Positions 25,726 through 35,773 of a DNA stretch of 64,000 nt are shown piece by piece. The translations under genes and the position numbers were made by a program. The stretch is from an uncultured Chloroflexales bacterium (lineage in GTDB: Bacteria > Chloroflexota > Chloroflexia > Chloroflexales > Chloroflexaceae), in assembly GCA_937918935.1 (NCBI GenBank), contig CAKZSI010000008.1, positions 206,171 to 270,170 on the forward strand, written 5' to 3'. Positions within the stretch are counted from its first letter, which is position 1, and every line of letters begins with the position of its first letter. Under the pieces are notes generated by a model. The model had not been told where the DNA came from. It ran no database searches and worked only from the letters and a program-made list of their open reading frames with translations.

Positions 25726-25806
25726 TTCACTGAAGACACCGAGCCGTGTGGCTCGCGGCGCTTGCGCCACTACCGTTGCGAGTCAAGCGTTTCGAGAAAC
25801 GCTCTA
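25726..25806 (+). repeat. Dispersed repeat family P3, copy A
   Basis: It contains CGAGCCGTGTGGCTCGCGG (an inner hairpin, GAGCC/GGCTC), GCGCTTGCGCC, and the end TTTCGAGAAACGCTCTAG. Related copies are at 34055-34165 (inverted), 47660-47733 and 53876-53955. It lies between cysE and cysS. Confidence 0.65.
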
Positions 25807-25926
25807 GCATTGCTCTGGACAACCAGATGAGTGGATTGCTTTGCAGTCAGGAACTGCCCTCCTCGCAGCTCCCTGGGAGTTGGTGAGAGCAAATCCGCAA
25901 TCCAACATCTAACATCCACAATCGCC

Positions 25927-27342
25927 ATGCCTATCACCATCTACAACACGCTCACCCGCACCACCGAGCCGTTCGAGACGCTCGAACCCGGCGTGGTGCG
26001 TATGTACGTCTGCGGTGTGACGCCCTACGATGAGGCCCACATCGGCCACGCCATGTCGGCGGTGGTCTTTGATGTAATCCGGCGCTACCTGGAGTTCCGT
26101 GGCTATAGCGTGCGCCACATCGTCAATTTTACCGATGTTGACGATAAGGTCATCGCCCGCGCCGCCCAGCTTGGCCGCAATCCCCTCGAACTCTCCTCCG
26201 AACTGGCCGAGGAGTTCCTGGCCCAGCTCCGGGCGCTGAACGTGCTGCCCGCCAGCGCCTATCCCCGCGTCACCCGCACCATCCCCGAGATCATCGCCTT
26301 CATCCAGGGCCTGATTGAGCGGGGTCACGCCTATGTCGCCAATGGCGATGTCTATTTCCGCGTCGCCAGCGATCCAGACTACGGCAAACTCTCCGGGCGC
26401 TCGCTTGAGGATATGCTCGCCGGTACGCGCTTCGAGGTGGACCCGCGTAAGGAATCCCCCGCCGATTTTGCCCTCTGGAAGGCCGCCCGGCCCGGCGAGC
26501 CGGCCTGGGACAGCCCCTGGGGCCCCGGCCGTCCCGGCTGGCACATCGAGTGCTCGGCGATGAGCATGCAGTACCTCGGCGAGCAGATTGACATTCACGG
26601 CGGCGGCACCGATCTGATCTTCCCTCACCACGAGAATGAGATCGCCCAGAGCGAGTGCCTCACCGGGAAGCCCTTCGCCCGCTACTGGGTGCACAACGGC
26701 ATGCTGCAACTGGTCAACCCCGAGACGCGGCAGGTCGAGAAGATGTCGAAGTCGCTGGGTAATGTGGTGACGGTGGCGAGTTTCCTCGAACGCTACGACG
26801 CCGATGTGTTCCGTCTCATCGTGCTGAGCAGTTCCTACCGCAGCCCGCTAACCTACAACGACGAGGTTGCCGCCGATAATGCCCGCAAGCTCGAACGGCT
26901 GCTCACCGGCTTGCAGCCGCCCACCGGCGCCCTCACCGAGGGGGCGCCCGTCGCCGCCCTCGCCGATGCCGCCGCCACGGCCCGCGCGCACTTCGTCGCG
27001 GCGATGGATGCTGATTTCAACACTGCGGGCGCGCTGGCGGCGCTCTTCGAACTGGTGCGGGCGATCAACATCGCCCGCGACGCCGGTGTCGGTGGCGCGC
27101 CCTTTGTCGCCGCCCAGAACGCCCTGCGCGAACTGGCCGGCGTCCTCGGGCTGCGCCTCAACCTGCGCCCCGGGAGCAAGCGCCAGGACGTTGCGCCCTT
27201 CATTGACCTGCTGGTGGAGGTGCGGGGCGAGTTGCGCAAGGCGCGCCAGTTCGCCCTGGCCGATATGGTGCGTAGCCGTCTGGCCGATCTCGGCGTGATG
27301 CTCGAAGATGGTCCCCAGGGTACGCGGTGGAAACTGTCATGA
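25927..27342 (+). CDS. cysS: Cysteinyl-tRNA synthetase
   Basis: A 471-residue class Ia synthetase charging tRNA-Cys. The HIGH signature is [11 protein letters not shown] and the KMSKS loop is [11 protein letters not shown]. The zinc ligands are in [22 protein letters not shown] and [33 protein letters not shown] is characteristic. The length is normal. The ATG at 25927 starts [16 protein letters not shown]; no clear ribosome site is seen before it. The last codons overlap prmA (ATGA), so the two are translationally coupled. Confidence 0.97.
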   Translation: MPITIYNTLTRTTEPFETLEPGVVRMYVCGVTPYDEAHIGHAMSAVVFDVIRRYLEFRGYSVRHIVNFTDVDDKVIARAAQLGRNPLELSSELAEEFLAQLRALNVLPASAYPRVTRTIPEIIAFIQGLIERGHAYVANGDVYFRVASDPDYGKLSGRSLEDMLAGTRFEVDPRKESPADFALWKAARPGEPAWDSPWGPGRPGWHIECSAMSMQYLGEQIDIHGGGTDLIFPHHENEIAQSECLTGKPFARYWVHNGMLQLVNPETRQVEKMSKSLGNVVTVASFLERYDADVFRLIVLSSSYRSPLTYNDEVAADNARKLERLLTGLQPPTGALTEGAPVAALADAAATARAHFVAAMDADFNTAGALAALFELVRAINIARDAGVGGAPFVAAQNALRELAGVLGLRLNLRPGSKRQDVAPFIDLLVEVRGELRKARQFALADMVRSRLADLGVMLEDGPQGTRWKLS

Positions 27343-28331
27343 ACTGGCTCGAACTCTCGGTTGAAGTTGACGACGAAGCGGTCGAGGCGGTCTCCGAGGT
27401 ACTGGCGCGCTATGGCTACAATGGCGGCGTGGTGGTCGAACCGGCCTGGACGCCGGGGGACGAGGGGCCGGAGTTCCGCTACGATACCACCCGCCCGAGT
27501 GTACTGCGCACCTACGTGCCCCTGGACGAGCAGGCCGAAGATACCCGGCAGCGTGTCGAGCAGGCCCTCTGGCACCTCGGCCAGATGCGCCCCATCGGCC
27601 CCCTCCAGACCCGCACGCTCGCGGAGGAGGACTGGGCCAATGCCTGGAAGCAGCACTACGCCGTGCTGCGGATCGGCGAGCGTATCGTGATTGTGCCTTC
27701 CTGGCTCGAGCATCACCCCGCCCCTGACGATGTTGTGCTGCACCTCGACCCGGGGATGGCCTTCGGCACCGGGCTGCATCCCACCACCCAGCTCTGCCTG
27801 CGGCTGCTCGAGCGCCACGCGCACCCGGGCCAGCAGGCGCTCGACCTGGGGACGGGCAGCGGTATTCTGGCTATCGCCGCCGCTCGCCTGGGTGTGGACG
27901 CGGTACTGGCCCTCGACAACGACCCTGTTGCTGTCGCCGTGGCCGCCGAGAACATCGCTCGCAACGGGGTGAGCGAGCGGGTGACGGTGGCCGAGGGCAG
28001 CCTGGGGGCCGGTGCGCGTATGGGCCACTGGCTGAGCGGCGACTTCGGCCCGCCCGAGGCGTCTGCCCCGGGCATGGCCGCGACCGACCCGGGGCCGTTC
28101 GACCTCATCGTCGCCAACCTGATCGCCCGGGTGCTGGTGATCCTCGCCGCCGATCTGGCCGCAGCCCTGGCCCCCGGCGGCACGCTCATCAGCAGCGGCA
28201 TTCTCGACGCCCGCGAAGCCGAGGTCGAGGCTGCCTTCGCCGCCACCGGCCTGCGCCTGGTCGAACGACACGCCGAGGGCGAGTGGGTCGCCCTGGTGCA
28301 TACACTGGTTCCCCCAACCAGCAGCGCCTGA
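27339..28331 (+). CDS. prmA: Ribosomal protein L11 methyltransferase
   Basis: A 330-residue SAM-dependent methyltransferase that trimethylates L11. The N-terminal substrate domain begins [20 protein letters not shown]. The SAM site is [19 protein letters not shown], with [17 protein letters not shown] before it and [16 protein letters not shown] as motif IV (NLxxxxL). [20 protein letters not shown] is the last strand region. The ATG sits inside the cysS stop (ATGA). Confidence 0.95.
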   Translation: MNWLELSVEVDDEAVEAVSEVLARYGYNGGVVVEPAWTPGDEGPEFRYDTTRPSVLRTYVPLDEQAEDTRQRVEQALWHLGQMRPIGPLQTRTLAEEDWANAWKQHYAVLRIGERIVIVPSWLEHHPAPDDVVLHLDPGMAFGTGLHPTTQLCLRLLERHAHPGQQALDLGTGSGILAIAAARLGVDAVLALDNDPVAVAVAAENIARNGVSERVTVAEGSLGAGARMGHWLSGDFGPPEASAPGMAATDPGPFDLIVANLIARVLVILAADLAAALAPGGTLISSGILDAREAEVEAAFAATGLRLVERHAEGEWVALVHTLVPPTSSA

Positions 28332-28620
28332 CACACCTCTGGCGGCGTCTTACCGACGTTCAACCAACGGCCGTTCGTCCAGAACGGGCACGTAGATGAA
28401 GCTCGCCGGATATGCTCCAGGTGCGGCAGGATAAGGTTGCTACACGCTACCCGCCGCTACCTGGAGCGTTTCCCTGGCAACGCATCCCCGCGCTCCTCTC
28501 CTCAACGACCTTCCATCAGCCCTGATTCACCGGGCGCGATCGGCGACATTCGCATGCTATACGCGGTATACTACATGGTATTCGCTACCTGTGCGCATAG
28601 ACCTCCCCGGGGAGAATACC

Positions 28621-30036
28621 ATGTCTGATCCGGAGACTCGTCTTCCTCCGCAGGCCGACATCCAGCCTCCTGTACCCTCTGCCGAGAACGTCCGGGCGCC
28701 TTATTCTCCGGCTGCGCCAGACGATGCGCCACGCGGTCGGCGCCGGTTGCTCATCTTGCTGGCCGCGTCCCTGGGCGCCTTCGTCATCGTTGCCAGTATC
28801 GGCCTGCTCCTGGTGGTCCTGATCAACCCGGTGCTACGGGGCCGCCTGGCCTCACTCACCGCTGGCCAGATAGGCCCGCCCCCCGACAGCCCGAACAAGT
28901 TCGTCGCCCTTCCCGATGGCCCGGTGGCGATCACCGACGATTTTAGCCAGCTATCCAACCGCTGGGAACGCTCACAGACCCGTATCAACGGCGGCGCCTA
29001 CGAACTGACCCTCGAACTGCCCCACTTCGACTCCTACGGCCTCTACCTGGGCGTGGCCGACGTGCGCGACTTCGACATGGCCGTGGACGTGCTGCCGGTC
29101 AGCGGCGATCTGACCTCCGAGTTCGGCATTCGTTTCCGCCAGGCCGCCCCCGATGACCACCTGCTCTTCTCGATCAGCCCGTCGGGCTACTTCCGGCTGG
29201 CCCGGGTGCGCGATGAGACCTACACCTCCCTCGTGCCCTGGACCCCCGACCCGCGCATCCGCAGGGGCCTGGGGGTGAGCAACCGACTGCGAGTGGTTGC
29301 CGAGGGCGCCTCGATCCGCGCCTTCATCAACGGCGAGCAGGTGCTGGAGTACACCGATGAACTCCAGCAGGCTGGCCAGCTTACCCTGGGCCTCGTAACC
29401 TTCGAGCAGGGCGATCTGACGGTGCGCTTCGACAACATCGAGGGCGCAGTGGCGCCGATCGTTGACGCGCCCCGCGATGAATGGGTCGAACTGCGCGAGG
29501 ACTTCAGCGACCCGGAACGCGCCCGGTGGAGCGTGGGCGGCGCCACCATCGCGCAGGAGGCCTACGAGGTTTTCGTGGGTGGCGAGGTGGTGTCGTGGCA
29601 GCAACCCCTGCCCGTTGGCGCCTCTCAGGTGGAGGGCAACTTCGTGCTGGAAGTGGAGGCCACGATGGTGGAGGGAGAGGGCGGAGGCGGCGGCTACGGC
29701 CTGATGTTCGGTGACGATGCCGCCTTCAACTTCTTCGCCCTGATCGTCTTTCCCGAGGGGGGCTACATGCTCTACCGCAACGGCGCCGACGGCGGCCTGA
29801 TCATTCCTCCGGTTCCGGCGCCCGCGGTGCGCACCGGCCTCAACGCCACCAACCGCATCAAGCTCGAGGTGCGCGACCGGCGGCTGGCGATCAGCATCAA
29901 CGACGAGGTGCTGGCAGAACTCGAGTTTACCGACGGCGTCAGCCTGAAAGGCCGGGCGGGCCTGGTCATCCAGGGGGCAGACACCTCCGAGGTGCGCGCG
30001 CGCTTCGATAATTTCCGTCTGGAGGAACTGCCCTGA
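28621..30036 (+). CDS. Membrane-anchored protein with two LamG/DUF1080-like beta-sandwich domains
   Basis: 471 residues. A short cytosolic Pro-rich segment is followed by one membrane helix at about residues 42-66 (LLILLAASLGAFVIVASIGL). Two similar outer domains follow. The first, about residues 95-285, runs from DDFSQLSNRWERSQTRINGG to VRFDNIEGA. The second, about residues 290-470, runs from REDFSDPERARWSVGGATIA to RFDNFRLEELP. Both have the pattern of concanavalin-like carbohydrate-binding folds with repeated NRLRV/INGE and NRIKL/INDE strands. The outer domains may bind polysaccharide; no catalytic residues are evident. GGGGAGA precedes the ATG, and a TATACT lies at 28567. Confidence 0.75.
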   Translation: MSDPETRLPPQADIQPPVPSAENVRAPYSPAAPDDAPRGRRRLLILLAASLGAFVIVASIGLLLVVLINPVLRGRLASLTAGQIGPPPDSPNKFVALPDGPVAITDDFSQLSNRWERSQTRINGGAYELTLELPHFDSYGLYLGVADVRDFDMAVDVLPVSGDLTSEFGIRFRQAAPDDHLLFSISPSGYFRLARVRDETYTSLVPWTPDPRIRRGLGVSNRLRVVAEGASIRAFINGEQVLEYTDELQQAGQLTLGLVTFEQGDLTVRFDNIEGAVAPIVDAPRDEWVELREDFSDPERARWSVGGATIAQEAYEVFVGGEVVSWQQPLPVGASQVEGNFVLEVEATMVEGEGGGGGYGLMFGDDAAFNFFALIVFPEGGYMLYRNGADGGLIIPPVPAPAVRTGLNATNRIKLEVRDRRLAISINDEVLAELEFTDGVSLKGRAGLVIQGADTSEVRARFDNFRLEELP

Positions 30037-30038
30037 GC

Positions 30039-33000
30039 CTATCCCTCGACCACCACCCGCTCCGGCCCCAGCACCTGCCGCAGCGCCTCAAGCAACCCTG
30101 GTGAAACAGCGATTGTATGCTGTGATTCCAGGACCACCGTGCCCACGCCATTGGGCAGGTAGAATCTAACCCGGTCGGGACCGCTGCTCCCGCGGAGTAC
30201 GTTATAGACGTCCTGCATGCGGCGCACATCGCCCTCGTGGTCGCCGGTGCGGGGCAGGCGGATGCGCAACTTTCGCCCGGCAACCGGCGCATGGCTGGCA
30301 GTGTCATGGTGATGGCCATTGCCGGTCATAGCGTTCCCCCCTGGGTGATCGTAGCCGTAGGCGTTGAGTTTGACCTGTCGTCGGGTGCGGGCGGGCGTCA
30401 CCGTCGCCGTGGGTGGGGGGGCGACGGGCGGCGCGTCCGGCAATGTTGCCGCTTCAAGGACGGGCGGCATCAGCTCCGGCGCCTCGCCCATACCCTCCAG
30501 GTCCATCTCACTGGGCGCGATGATCGGTGCCGCCTCCGGGGCCGCGGTGACCATCTCGACCGTTTCGACCACCAGTTGAGTAATATCGCGGCGGTTGTCC
30601 ACCCGCGCGGTGACCTTCACCGCGGCATCATCGCGCAGCAGATCGCCATACTTCGCCAGCGTCCTGGGGAAGGCGACCAGCTCGATGGCGCCGGTGAGAT
30701 CCTCGAGATTGGCGACCAGCATCGCCTCGCCCTTCCTGGTGCTGATGCGCCGGACGCCGCTCAGCACCCCGACGAACGTCATCAGCGTGTTGAGGTGCTC
30801 CTCGGTAATATCGCGCAGGTCGCTCACCCCGGTGCGATCGACCCCCTCAAGCGCCCGCGCAACCGGGTCGTCGGAGAGGGTGAGGCCCAGCAACTCCTTC
30901 TCCCAGAGCAGCTCTTCCTTCGTATCGGCGGGAGTGGGGGGAAGAGAAGGCATGGGGATGCGCGGCACGTGCAGGCTGGCCGCCCCGCTGCTCTGCTCCC
31001 CGAAGACATCGAACAGGGAACTCTGGCCGATCTCGCGGGCCTTCTGGGACTCGGCGCCGGCGCTTATCGCCTGGTCGAGGATGGCCAGTTTCTGGCGGCG
31101 CGAGCCGGGGAGCGTATCGAGCGCCCCGGCCTTGATCAGGCTCTCCAGCAGCCGCTTGTTGAGCGCGTGGCGATCCACTCGCGCGCACAGATCTTCGAGC
31201 GACTGGAAGGGGCCATTCGCCTCGCGTTCGGCAATGATCGCCTCGACAGGTCCCTCGCCCACATTCTTGATCGCCGCCAGGCCAAAGCGGATGCCGCGCT
31301 GGTAGGTCACATCGGGGGGCAGGGGCTGGTTGGGGTCCAACGGCTCGATAGTGAAGCCCTTGTGTGAGCAATTGACATCAGGGCAAAGCACCGCCACACC
31401 GAGGCGGCGCGCCTCCAGGGCCGCCCTGGTCACATCCTCGAGCACGCCGCCCGCGCCGGTGAGCACGGCAGCCATGTACTCCACCGGGTAATTCACCTTC
31501 AGCCAGCAGGTCTGATAGCTGAGCAACCCGTAGAGGGTAGCGTGGGGGCGGTTGAAGGAATAGCCGGCGAAGGGCAGGATCAGTTCCCACAACTGGTCGG
31601 CGATCTCCTGGCTGATACCCTGTTTCAGGCAGCCCGCCTTAAAGATCGCCTCGTGCTCGGCCATCAGGGCCTTGTTCTTCTTGCTGATGGCCTTGATGAC
31701 GACATAGGCCTGGCCCAGGGTGTAATCGGCCACTGTCTGGAGCAACTGCATAATCTGCTCCTGGTAGACGATCACCCCGTAGGTGTCTTCGAGGATCGGC
31801 TCGAGGATCGGATGGAGATAGCGGATCTGCTCGGGATGGTGCTTATTGTGAATATAGACCGGGATCTGCTCCAGGGGACCGGGGCGATAGAGCGCCACCA
31901 TAGCGTAGAGATCCTCGACGCGGGTCGGTTTCAACTGCATCAGGTAGCGGGTCATGCCCGACGACTCCAACTGGAAGACGTTGCGGGTTTCGCCGCGGCT
32001 GAGGCTCTCGAAGACCCTGGGATCATCGGTGGGAATGTCATCGAGCCACATGTGCCGCCCGGTGGTCTGCTCGATATACTTGAGGGCCTCGGCCACCACC
32101 GAGAGGTTGGTGAGGCCGAGGATATCCATTTTGAGCAGGCCCATCTTGGCGAGGGTGGGGCCCTCATAGGCGGCCATCAGGGCGTTCTCGTCCTTAGTAG
32201 TACGCTGGAGGGGCACAATCTCTTCCAGGGGCGTGCGGCTGATCACCACGCCGCAGGCGTGGGTGCCCACCGAACGCATGCGCCCCTCGACCCGCTGCGC
32301 GGCATCGATCAACTCGCGGAGTTCCGGCTGCGTCTCGTAGATCTGCTTCAACTCCGGCACCCGCTCCAGGGCCTGGGCGATGGTGATCCCGACGGGCAGG
32401 GGCGGGATCAGCCTGGCGACCCGGTCCACCTCACTGAGCGGCAGATCGAGCACGCGGCCCATGTCGCGCAGGGCCGCTTTGGCCCCCAGGGTGCCGTAGG
32501 TGATAATCTGAGCCACATTCTCGCGCCCGTACTTCTGGGTCAGATAATCGAGGATCTCCTGGCGGCGCGAGTCGGCGAAGTCGGTGTCAATATCGGGCAT
32601 CTCCAGACGCTCGCGGGAGAGGAAGCGCTCGAAGAGCAGCTTGTTCTTCACCGGGTCCACATCGGTAATACCCAGGCAGTAGAGCACCAGCGAGGCCCCC
32701 GCCGAGCCGCGGGGCAGGCAGGGGATGCCCCGCGAGCGGGCGTATTTCACGTAGTCCCAGACGATCAGCATGTAGTCGGGGAAGCCGGTGGCATTGATCA
32801 CGTCCAGTTCATCGCGGAGGCGGGTGACGTAGTGCTCGGGCGGGTTGCCATTGAAGCGCCGCATCAAGCCCTCCTCGCACACCAGGCGGAGGTAGGAGGC
32901 GGCATCATGCCCCTCGGGTAGATCGAACTGCGGCAACTGCACGCGCCCAAACTCCAGCTTCAGGTTGCACATCTCGGCGATGCGGCGGGTATTCTCCAGC

Positions 33001-33803
33001 GGCGCCGTGCCGTAGCGCTTGAACTTCTCCCACATCTGCTCGCCGGACATAATGTGGTAGCTCTCGTCCATGGCGTAGTCTTTGGCGCAGAACTCACGGT
33101 AGGTGAGGTTCATACCCATCGCCATAACCATATGCTGGGTGGCGCGATCCTCGGGGCGCACGAAGTGGGTGTCGTTGGTCACCACCATGGGGATGCCCAG
33201 CTCGTGGCTGATGCGCACCAGTTCGTCGTTGATGCCCTCGAGTTCAGGCGTGTTGTTGTGGAGTTGCAGTTCCAGGTAATAATTCTCCGGCCCCAGCAGA
33301 TCGCGGAAATAGGCCGCCGTCCGGCGCGCCTCGTCGGCCTGATGGGCCTGGATCTGGCTGATCACCTCGCCGGCGATGCACGACGAGGTGACGATCAGGC
33401 CCTCGTGGTACTGCTCGAGCAGGGCGCGGTCAATGCGCGGGCGAGCGAAGACGCCCTTGCCCATCCCATCCAGATGCGCGCGGGTGGTAAGCCGGACCAG
33501 GTTGCGATAGCCGGTCTCGTTTTTGGCCAGCAAGAGGAGATGGTAGTAATTCTTCCCGCCACGGACCATGGGGTCGCCGCGCGAACCGGGGGCAAGGTAG
33601 GCTTCCATGCCGATGATCGGCTTGACGCCGGCCTTCTTCGCCGCCTCGTAGAACTCCATCGCTCCGTACATCACGCCATGATCGGTAAGCGCAATGCTAT
33701 CCATGCCCAGTTCGGCCGCCCGGGCGGCAATCGCCGCCGTGGAGGCGTAGCCGTCGAGCAGGCTATACTCCGAGTGGACGTGCAGGTGGACGAAGTCCTT
33801 CAT
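30039..33803 (-). CDS. dnaE: DNA polymerase III alpha subunit
   Basis: The 1254-residue replicative polymerase. The PHP domain retains metal-type residues (HLHVHSEYSLLDG, ALTDHGVMYG, VVTNDTHFVR), so it may keep proofreading-like or structural metal binding. Polymerase motifs are EMPDIDTDFADSRR with two catalytic Asp, KMDILGLTNLSV with the third, VGTHACGVVISR, and YGVIVYQEQIMQ. The helix-hairpin-helix, OB domain (VGVLSGVRRISTRKGEAMLV) and a C-terminal extension with a low-complexity linker (residues about 1115-1160) follow. No intein is present. ATG 33803 starts MKDFVHLHVHSEYS. The leader is about 180 bases long and A+T-rich. Confidence 0.97.
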   Translation of the reverse strand: MKDFVHLHVHSEYSLLDGYASTAAIAARAAELGMDSIALTDHGVMYGAMEFYEAAKKAGVKPIIGMEAYLAPGSRGDPMVRGGKNYYHLLLLAKNETGYRNLVRLTTRAHLDGMGKGVFARPRIDRALLEQYHEGLIVTSSCIAGEVISQIQAHQADEARRTAAYFRDLLGPENYYLELQLHNNTPELEGINDELVRISHELGIPMVVTNDTHFVRPEDRATQHMVMAMGMNLTYREFCAKDYAMDESYHIMSGEQMWEKFKRYGTAPLENTRRIAEMCNLKLEFGRVQLPQFDLPEGHDAASYLRLVCEEGLMRRFNGNPPEHYVTRLRDELDVINATGFPDYMLIVWDYVKYARSRGIPCLPRGSAGASLVLYCLGITDVDPVKNKLLFERFLSRERLEMPDIDTDFADSRRQEILDYLTQKYGRENVAQIITYGTLGAKAALRDMGRVLDLPLSEVDRVARLIPPLPVGITIAQALERVPELKQIYETQPELRELIDAAQRVEGRMRSVGTHACGVVISRTPLEEIVPLQRTTKDENALMAAYEGPTLAKMGLLKMDILGLTNLSVVAEALKYIEQTTGRHMWLDDIPTDDPRVFESLSRGETRNVFQLESSGMTRYLMQLKPTRVEDLYAMVALYRPGPLEQIPVYIHNKHHPEQIRYLHPILEPILEDTYGVIVYQEQIMQLLQTVADYTLGQAYVVIKAISKKNKALMAEHEAIFKAGCLKQGISQEIADQLWELILPFAGYSFNRPHATLYGLLSYQTCWLKVNYPVEYMAAVLTGAGGVLEDVTRAALEARRLGVAVLCPDVNCSHKGFTIEPLDPNQPLPPDVTYQRGIRFGLAAIKNVGEGPVEAIIAEREANGPFQSLEDLCARVDRHALNKRLLESLIKAGALDTLPGSRRQKLAILDQAISAGAESQKAREIGQSSLFDVFGEQSSGAASLHVPRIPMPSLPPTPADTKEELLWEKELLGLTLSDDPVARALEGVDRTGVSDLRDITEEHLNTLMTFVGVLSGVRRISTRKGEAMLVANLEDLTGAIELVAFPRTLAKYGDLLRDDAAVKVTARVDNRRDITQLVVETVEMVTAAPEAAPIIAPSEMDLEGMGEAPELMPPVLEAATLPDAPPVAPPPTATVTPARTRRQVKLNAYGYDHPGGNAMTGNGHHHDTASHAPVAGRKLRIRLPRTGDHEGDVRRMQDVYNVLRGSSGPDRVRFYLPNGVGTVVLESQHTIAVSPGLLEALRQVLGPERVVVEG

Positions 33804-33991
33804 GGGTGCTTGTGCTCCCCGCCCCGCCAGGGGGTACGTTCAAAAAACTATTTACAGTTAAAAGAAATGGAAGTCGTTCTGGAGATAGGTAAAACGTATG
33901 TTTTCCACAATGCGCTGTCAGAAAATCCGCATTGTAATGGCATGAATATACATAATGCGTAAGGGGAACAGGTATTCGATGCGCAGCTTCC

Positions 33992-34019
33992 ATTATAGCA
34001 CAGGGCCGGCATGCGTAAA
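33992..34019 (-). promoter_or_regulatory. dnaE promoter (TTTACG-N16-TGCTATAAT)
   Basis: On the minus strand TTTACG (34019-34014) and TATAAT (33997-33992) are separated by 16 bases, with TG making an extended -10. Transcription would begin about 33985. Confidence 0.7.
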
Positions 34020-34054
34020 GAGTGTAAACCATGGTTTCGCTGCGCGGCCCGGCG

Positions 34055-34165
34055 CCTTCTAGCGTTTCTCGAAAAGGTTGCTCCGCAACGATGGCGGCGC
34101 AAGCACCGCAAGCCCCACGGCTCAGTCTCCTCAGCCGATCAAGCATTCCGGTCAATACTCTAGCG
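34055..34165 (-). repeat. Dispersed repeat family P3, copy B (longest)
   Basis: On the minus strand it reads CTAGAGTATTGACCGGAATG, GCTTGATCGGCTGAGGA, CTGAGCCGTGGGGCTTGCGG, then TTTTCGAGAAACGCTAGA. It matches copy A in its second half and copies C and D in its first half, so it is probably the nearly complete element. CTAG lies at both ends. Confidence 0.65.
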
Positions 34166-34274
34166 TTGAGGGAAGGTGCGGAGTTGCGCCCTCCGCGATC
34201 CTGTTGTTGCGCCCGCCGCGGGCGGAAAAGTGCGGCCTTCCCACACCCTCCCTGACCGGCAGGGGCATGTGGCA

Positions 34275-35525
34275 TTACTCGTACCGCAGCGCCACCAGGG
34301 GATCGAGGCGCGCAGCGCGCGCGGCAGGGTAAAGGCCGGCCACGATCCCCACCAGGGCCGCGAAGGCCAGCGCCGCCAGGGCAAGCCACCAGGGGGTTAC
34401 GAAGAACGTGCCTTCGACGGGCAGCCGTTCCCGTGCGATGTACCAGTTGATCACCTGGTTGAGCAGCATGCCGATCAGCCAGCCGCCGATGATACCGATC
34501 GCACCGCCGATCAGGCCGATCAGGCCGGCCTCGAGCATGAAGATGCCGCGGATGTCGCCGCGCGAGGCGCCGATCGCTTTCAACGTGCCGATCTCGCGCG
34601 TCCGCTCGTAAATGGCCATGATCATCGTGTTAACGATGCCCAGGCTGGCGACGAACAGCGCCAGCCCGCCCACCGAGGCCAGCATGACGTTGATCACCGC
34701 AAAGACGCGGTTGGCCTGCTGCAGGATGAGTTCAAGCGATTGCACCCGGAAGCCCTCGCTCCGCAGGGCGCGCACCAGCTCGGCCGCCGCCGCCACGTCA
34801 CTGGCCCGGACCACCGCCTCGTCGTAGCCATAGCGCTCCAGGTAGTCGGGAGTATTGAACCACCAGGCTTTCATTGCCGCCATATCGGCGGCGCTCGCCT
34901 GCACCTCGTTGTCAGCCCCATCACTCACGCCCGCCACCGTGAACGGAAAGCGTTCGGTTTCGCCCCGCGGGCTGCGCAGCACAATCGCCACCTCTCGGCC
35001 CACCAGTTCCTCGGGGCGCGCCTCCGGCGGCAGGCTCCCGGCGGCCAGCACCACCTGCCCGGCCTGCTCCAGCGGGCCGAGCGTGCCGGCCAGGGCCACC
35101 GGCGGCGCACGGAAGGGGTTGGCGATCAGGTCCAGCCCCGTGACCCGCACGGGCCGCGCCCCGCCGTCCGGGAACTCCAGGAGCGTCGTCACCTGGTCCA
35201 GGTTCACCCGCGTGGTCACCCCGCGCACACCGGGCAGCCGCTCCCAGCGGGCCGCCACCTCCGGCGTGATCGGCTGAGCGGGCATCGGGGGGCCGAACTG
35301 AGTGAAAAAGTCTTCATCCTGCTGCTGACCGGGACGCACGAAGACGTTCTCCAGCCCCAGGGCGGCAAACTGGTCGCGGATCTCGCGCTGCACCCCCACA
35401 CCCAGCGAGACCATGGTGACAATCGTCAGAATGCCCACGATCACCCCGGTCGAGGTCAGAACCGTGCGCACCTTGCGCCGGCCCAGGTTCTCCAGAGCCG
35501 TCCGCAGCATATCTTGAAAAGTCAT
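34275..35525 (-). CDS. MacB/FtsX-type ABC transporter permease
   Basis: 416 residues. Membrane helix at about residues 18-42 (TVLTSTGVIVGILTIVTMVS), a large extracytoplasmic domain, then three helices at the end (VGGLALFVASLGIVNTMIM, GLIGLIGGAIGIIGGWLIG, WLALAALAFAALVGIVAGLY). YERTREIGTLKAIGASRGDI is the coupling segment of this family, and PAARAARLDPLVALRYE the usual C-terminus. Lipoprotein or peptide export is the common role. No ATPase or membrane-fusion gene lies beside it, so it is an orphan here. The ATG at 35525 starts MTFQDMLRTALENLGRRKVR. Confidence 0.9.
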   Translation of the reverse strand: MTFQDMLRTALENLGRRKVRTVLTSTGVIVGILTIVTMVSLGVGVQREIRDQFAALGLENVFVRPGQQQDEDFFTQFGPPMPAQPITPEVAARWERLPGVRGVTTRVNLDQVTTLLEFPDGGARPVRVTGLDLIANPFRAPPVALAGTLGPLEQAGQVVLAAGSLPPEARPEELVGREVAIVLRSPRGETERFPFTVAGVSDGADNEVQASAADMAAMKAWWFNTPDYLERYGYDEAVVRASDVAAAAELVRALRSEGFRVQSLELILQQANRVFAVINVMLASVGGLALFVASLGIVNTMIMAIYERTREIGTLKAIGASRGDIRGIFMLEAGLIGLIGGAIGIIGGWLIGMLLNQVINWYIARERLPVEGTFFVTPWWLALAALAFAALVGIVAGLYPAARAARLDPLVALRYE

Positions 35526-35675
35526 GGCCCGGGTTGCCTCCTCACTGCCTTGCCAACCTGGTCGAGTTGATGGTGTGCGCGAAGGGCTGCGCCCTCCCAT
35601 GCCCCCGCTCGTCCAGGCGCGTTATCTTCGGTACGGGTCCACACTTCGCCTGGGAACAAGGGCGAGCTGAGATCC

Positions 35676-35773
35676 GGGACGCGGACGTCTGGCCGCCACG
35701 CGTCATGGCGGACAGCGTGCCCCTGGGAGCGCGGGCGTCTCGCCCGCATCCGTCATGGCCGATAGGGTGCAAG
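35676..35773. repeat. Imperfect 49-bp direct repeat, two units
   Basis: GGGACGCGGACGTCTGGCCG and GGGAGCGCGGGCGTCTCGCC open two adjacent units, each continuing with CGTCATGGC. The last 21 bases of the GT39 frame (35753-35773) lie in the second unit. Confidence 0.6.

Larger units (their letters stand above)
33804..34274. other. dnaE leader and repeat-bearing gap
   Basis: 33840-33985 is the A+T-rich dnaE leader. It contains the inverted repeat ACAATGC-N15-GCATTGT (33907-33935). 34055-34165 is an inverted copy of repeat family P3. The rest up to 34274 is GC-rich non-coding sequence beyond the permease stop. Confidence 0.6.

Noticed and set aside
31542..32921. 459-codon plus-strand frame opposite dnaE
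   Set aside because: Antisense to conserved polymerase motifs and without start signals.
33848..34111. Short minus-strand frame in the dnaE leader
   Set aside because: No ribosome site and an A+T-rich leader composition; a regulatory leader is more likely than a peptide.
34176..35570. 464-codon plus-strand frame opposite the FtsX-type permease
   Set aside because: Antisense shadow with His/Arg/Gln-rich composition.
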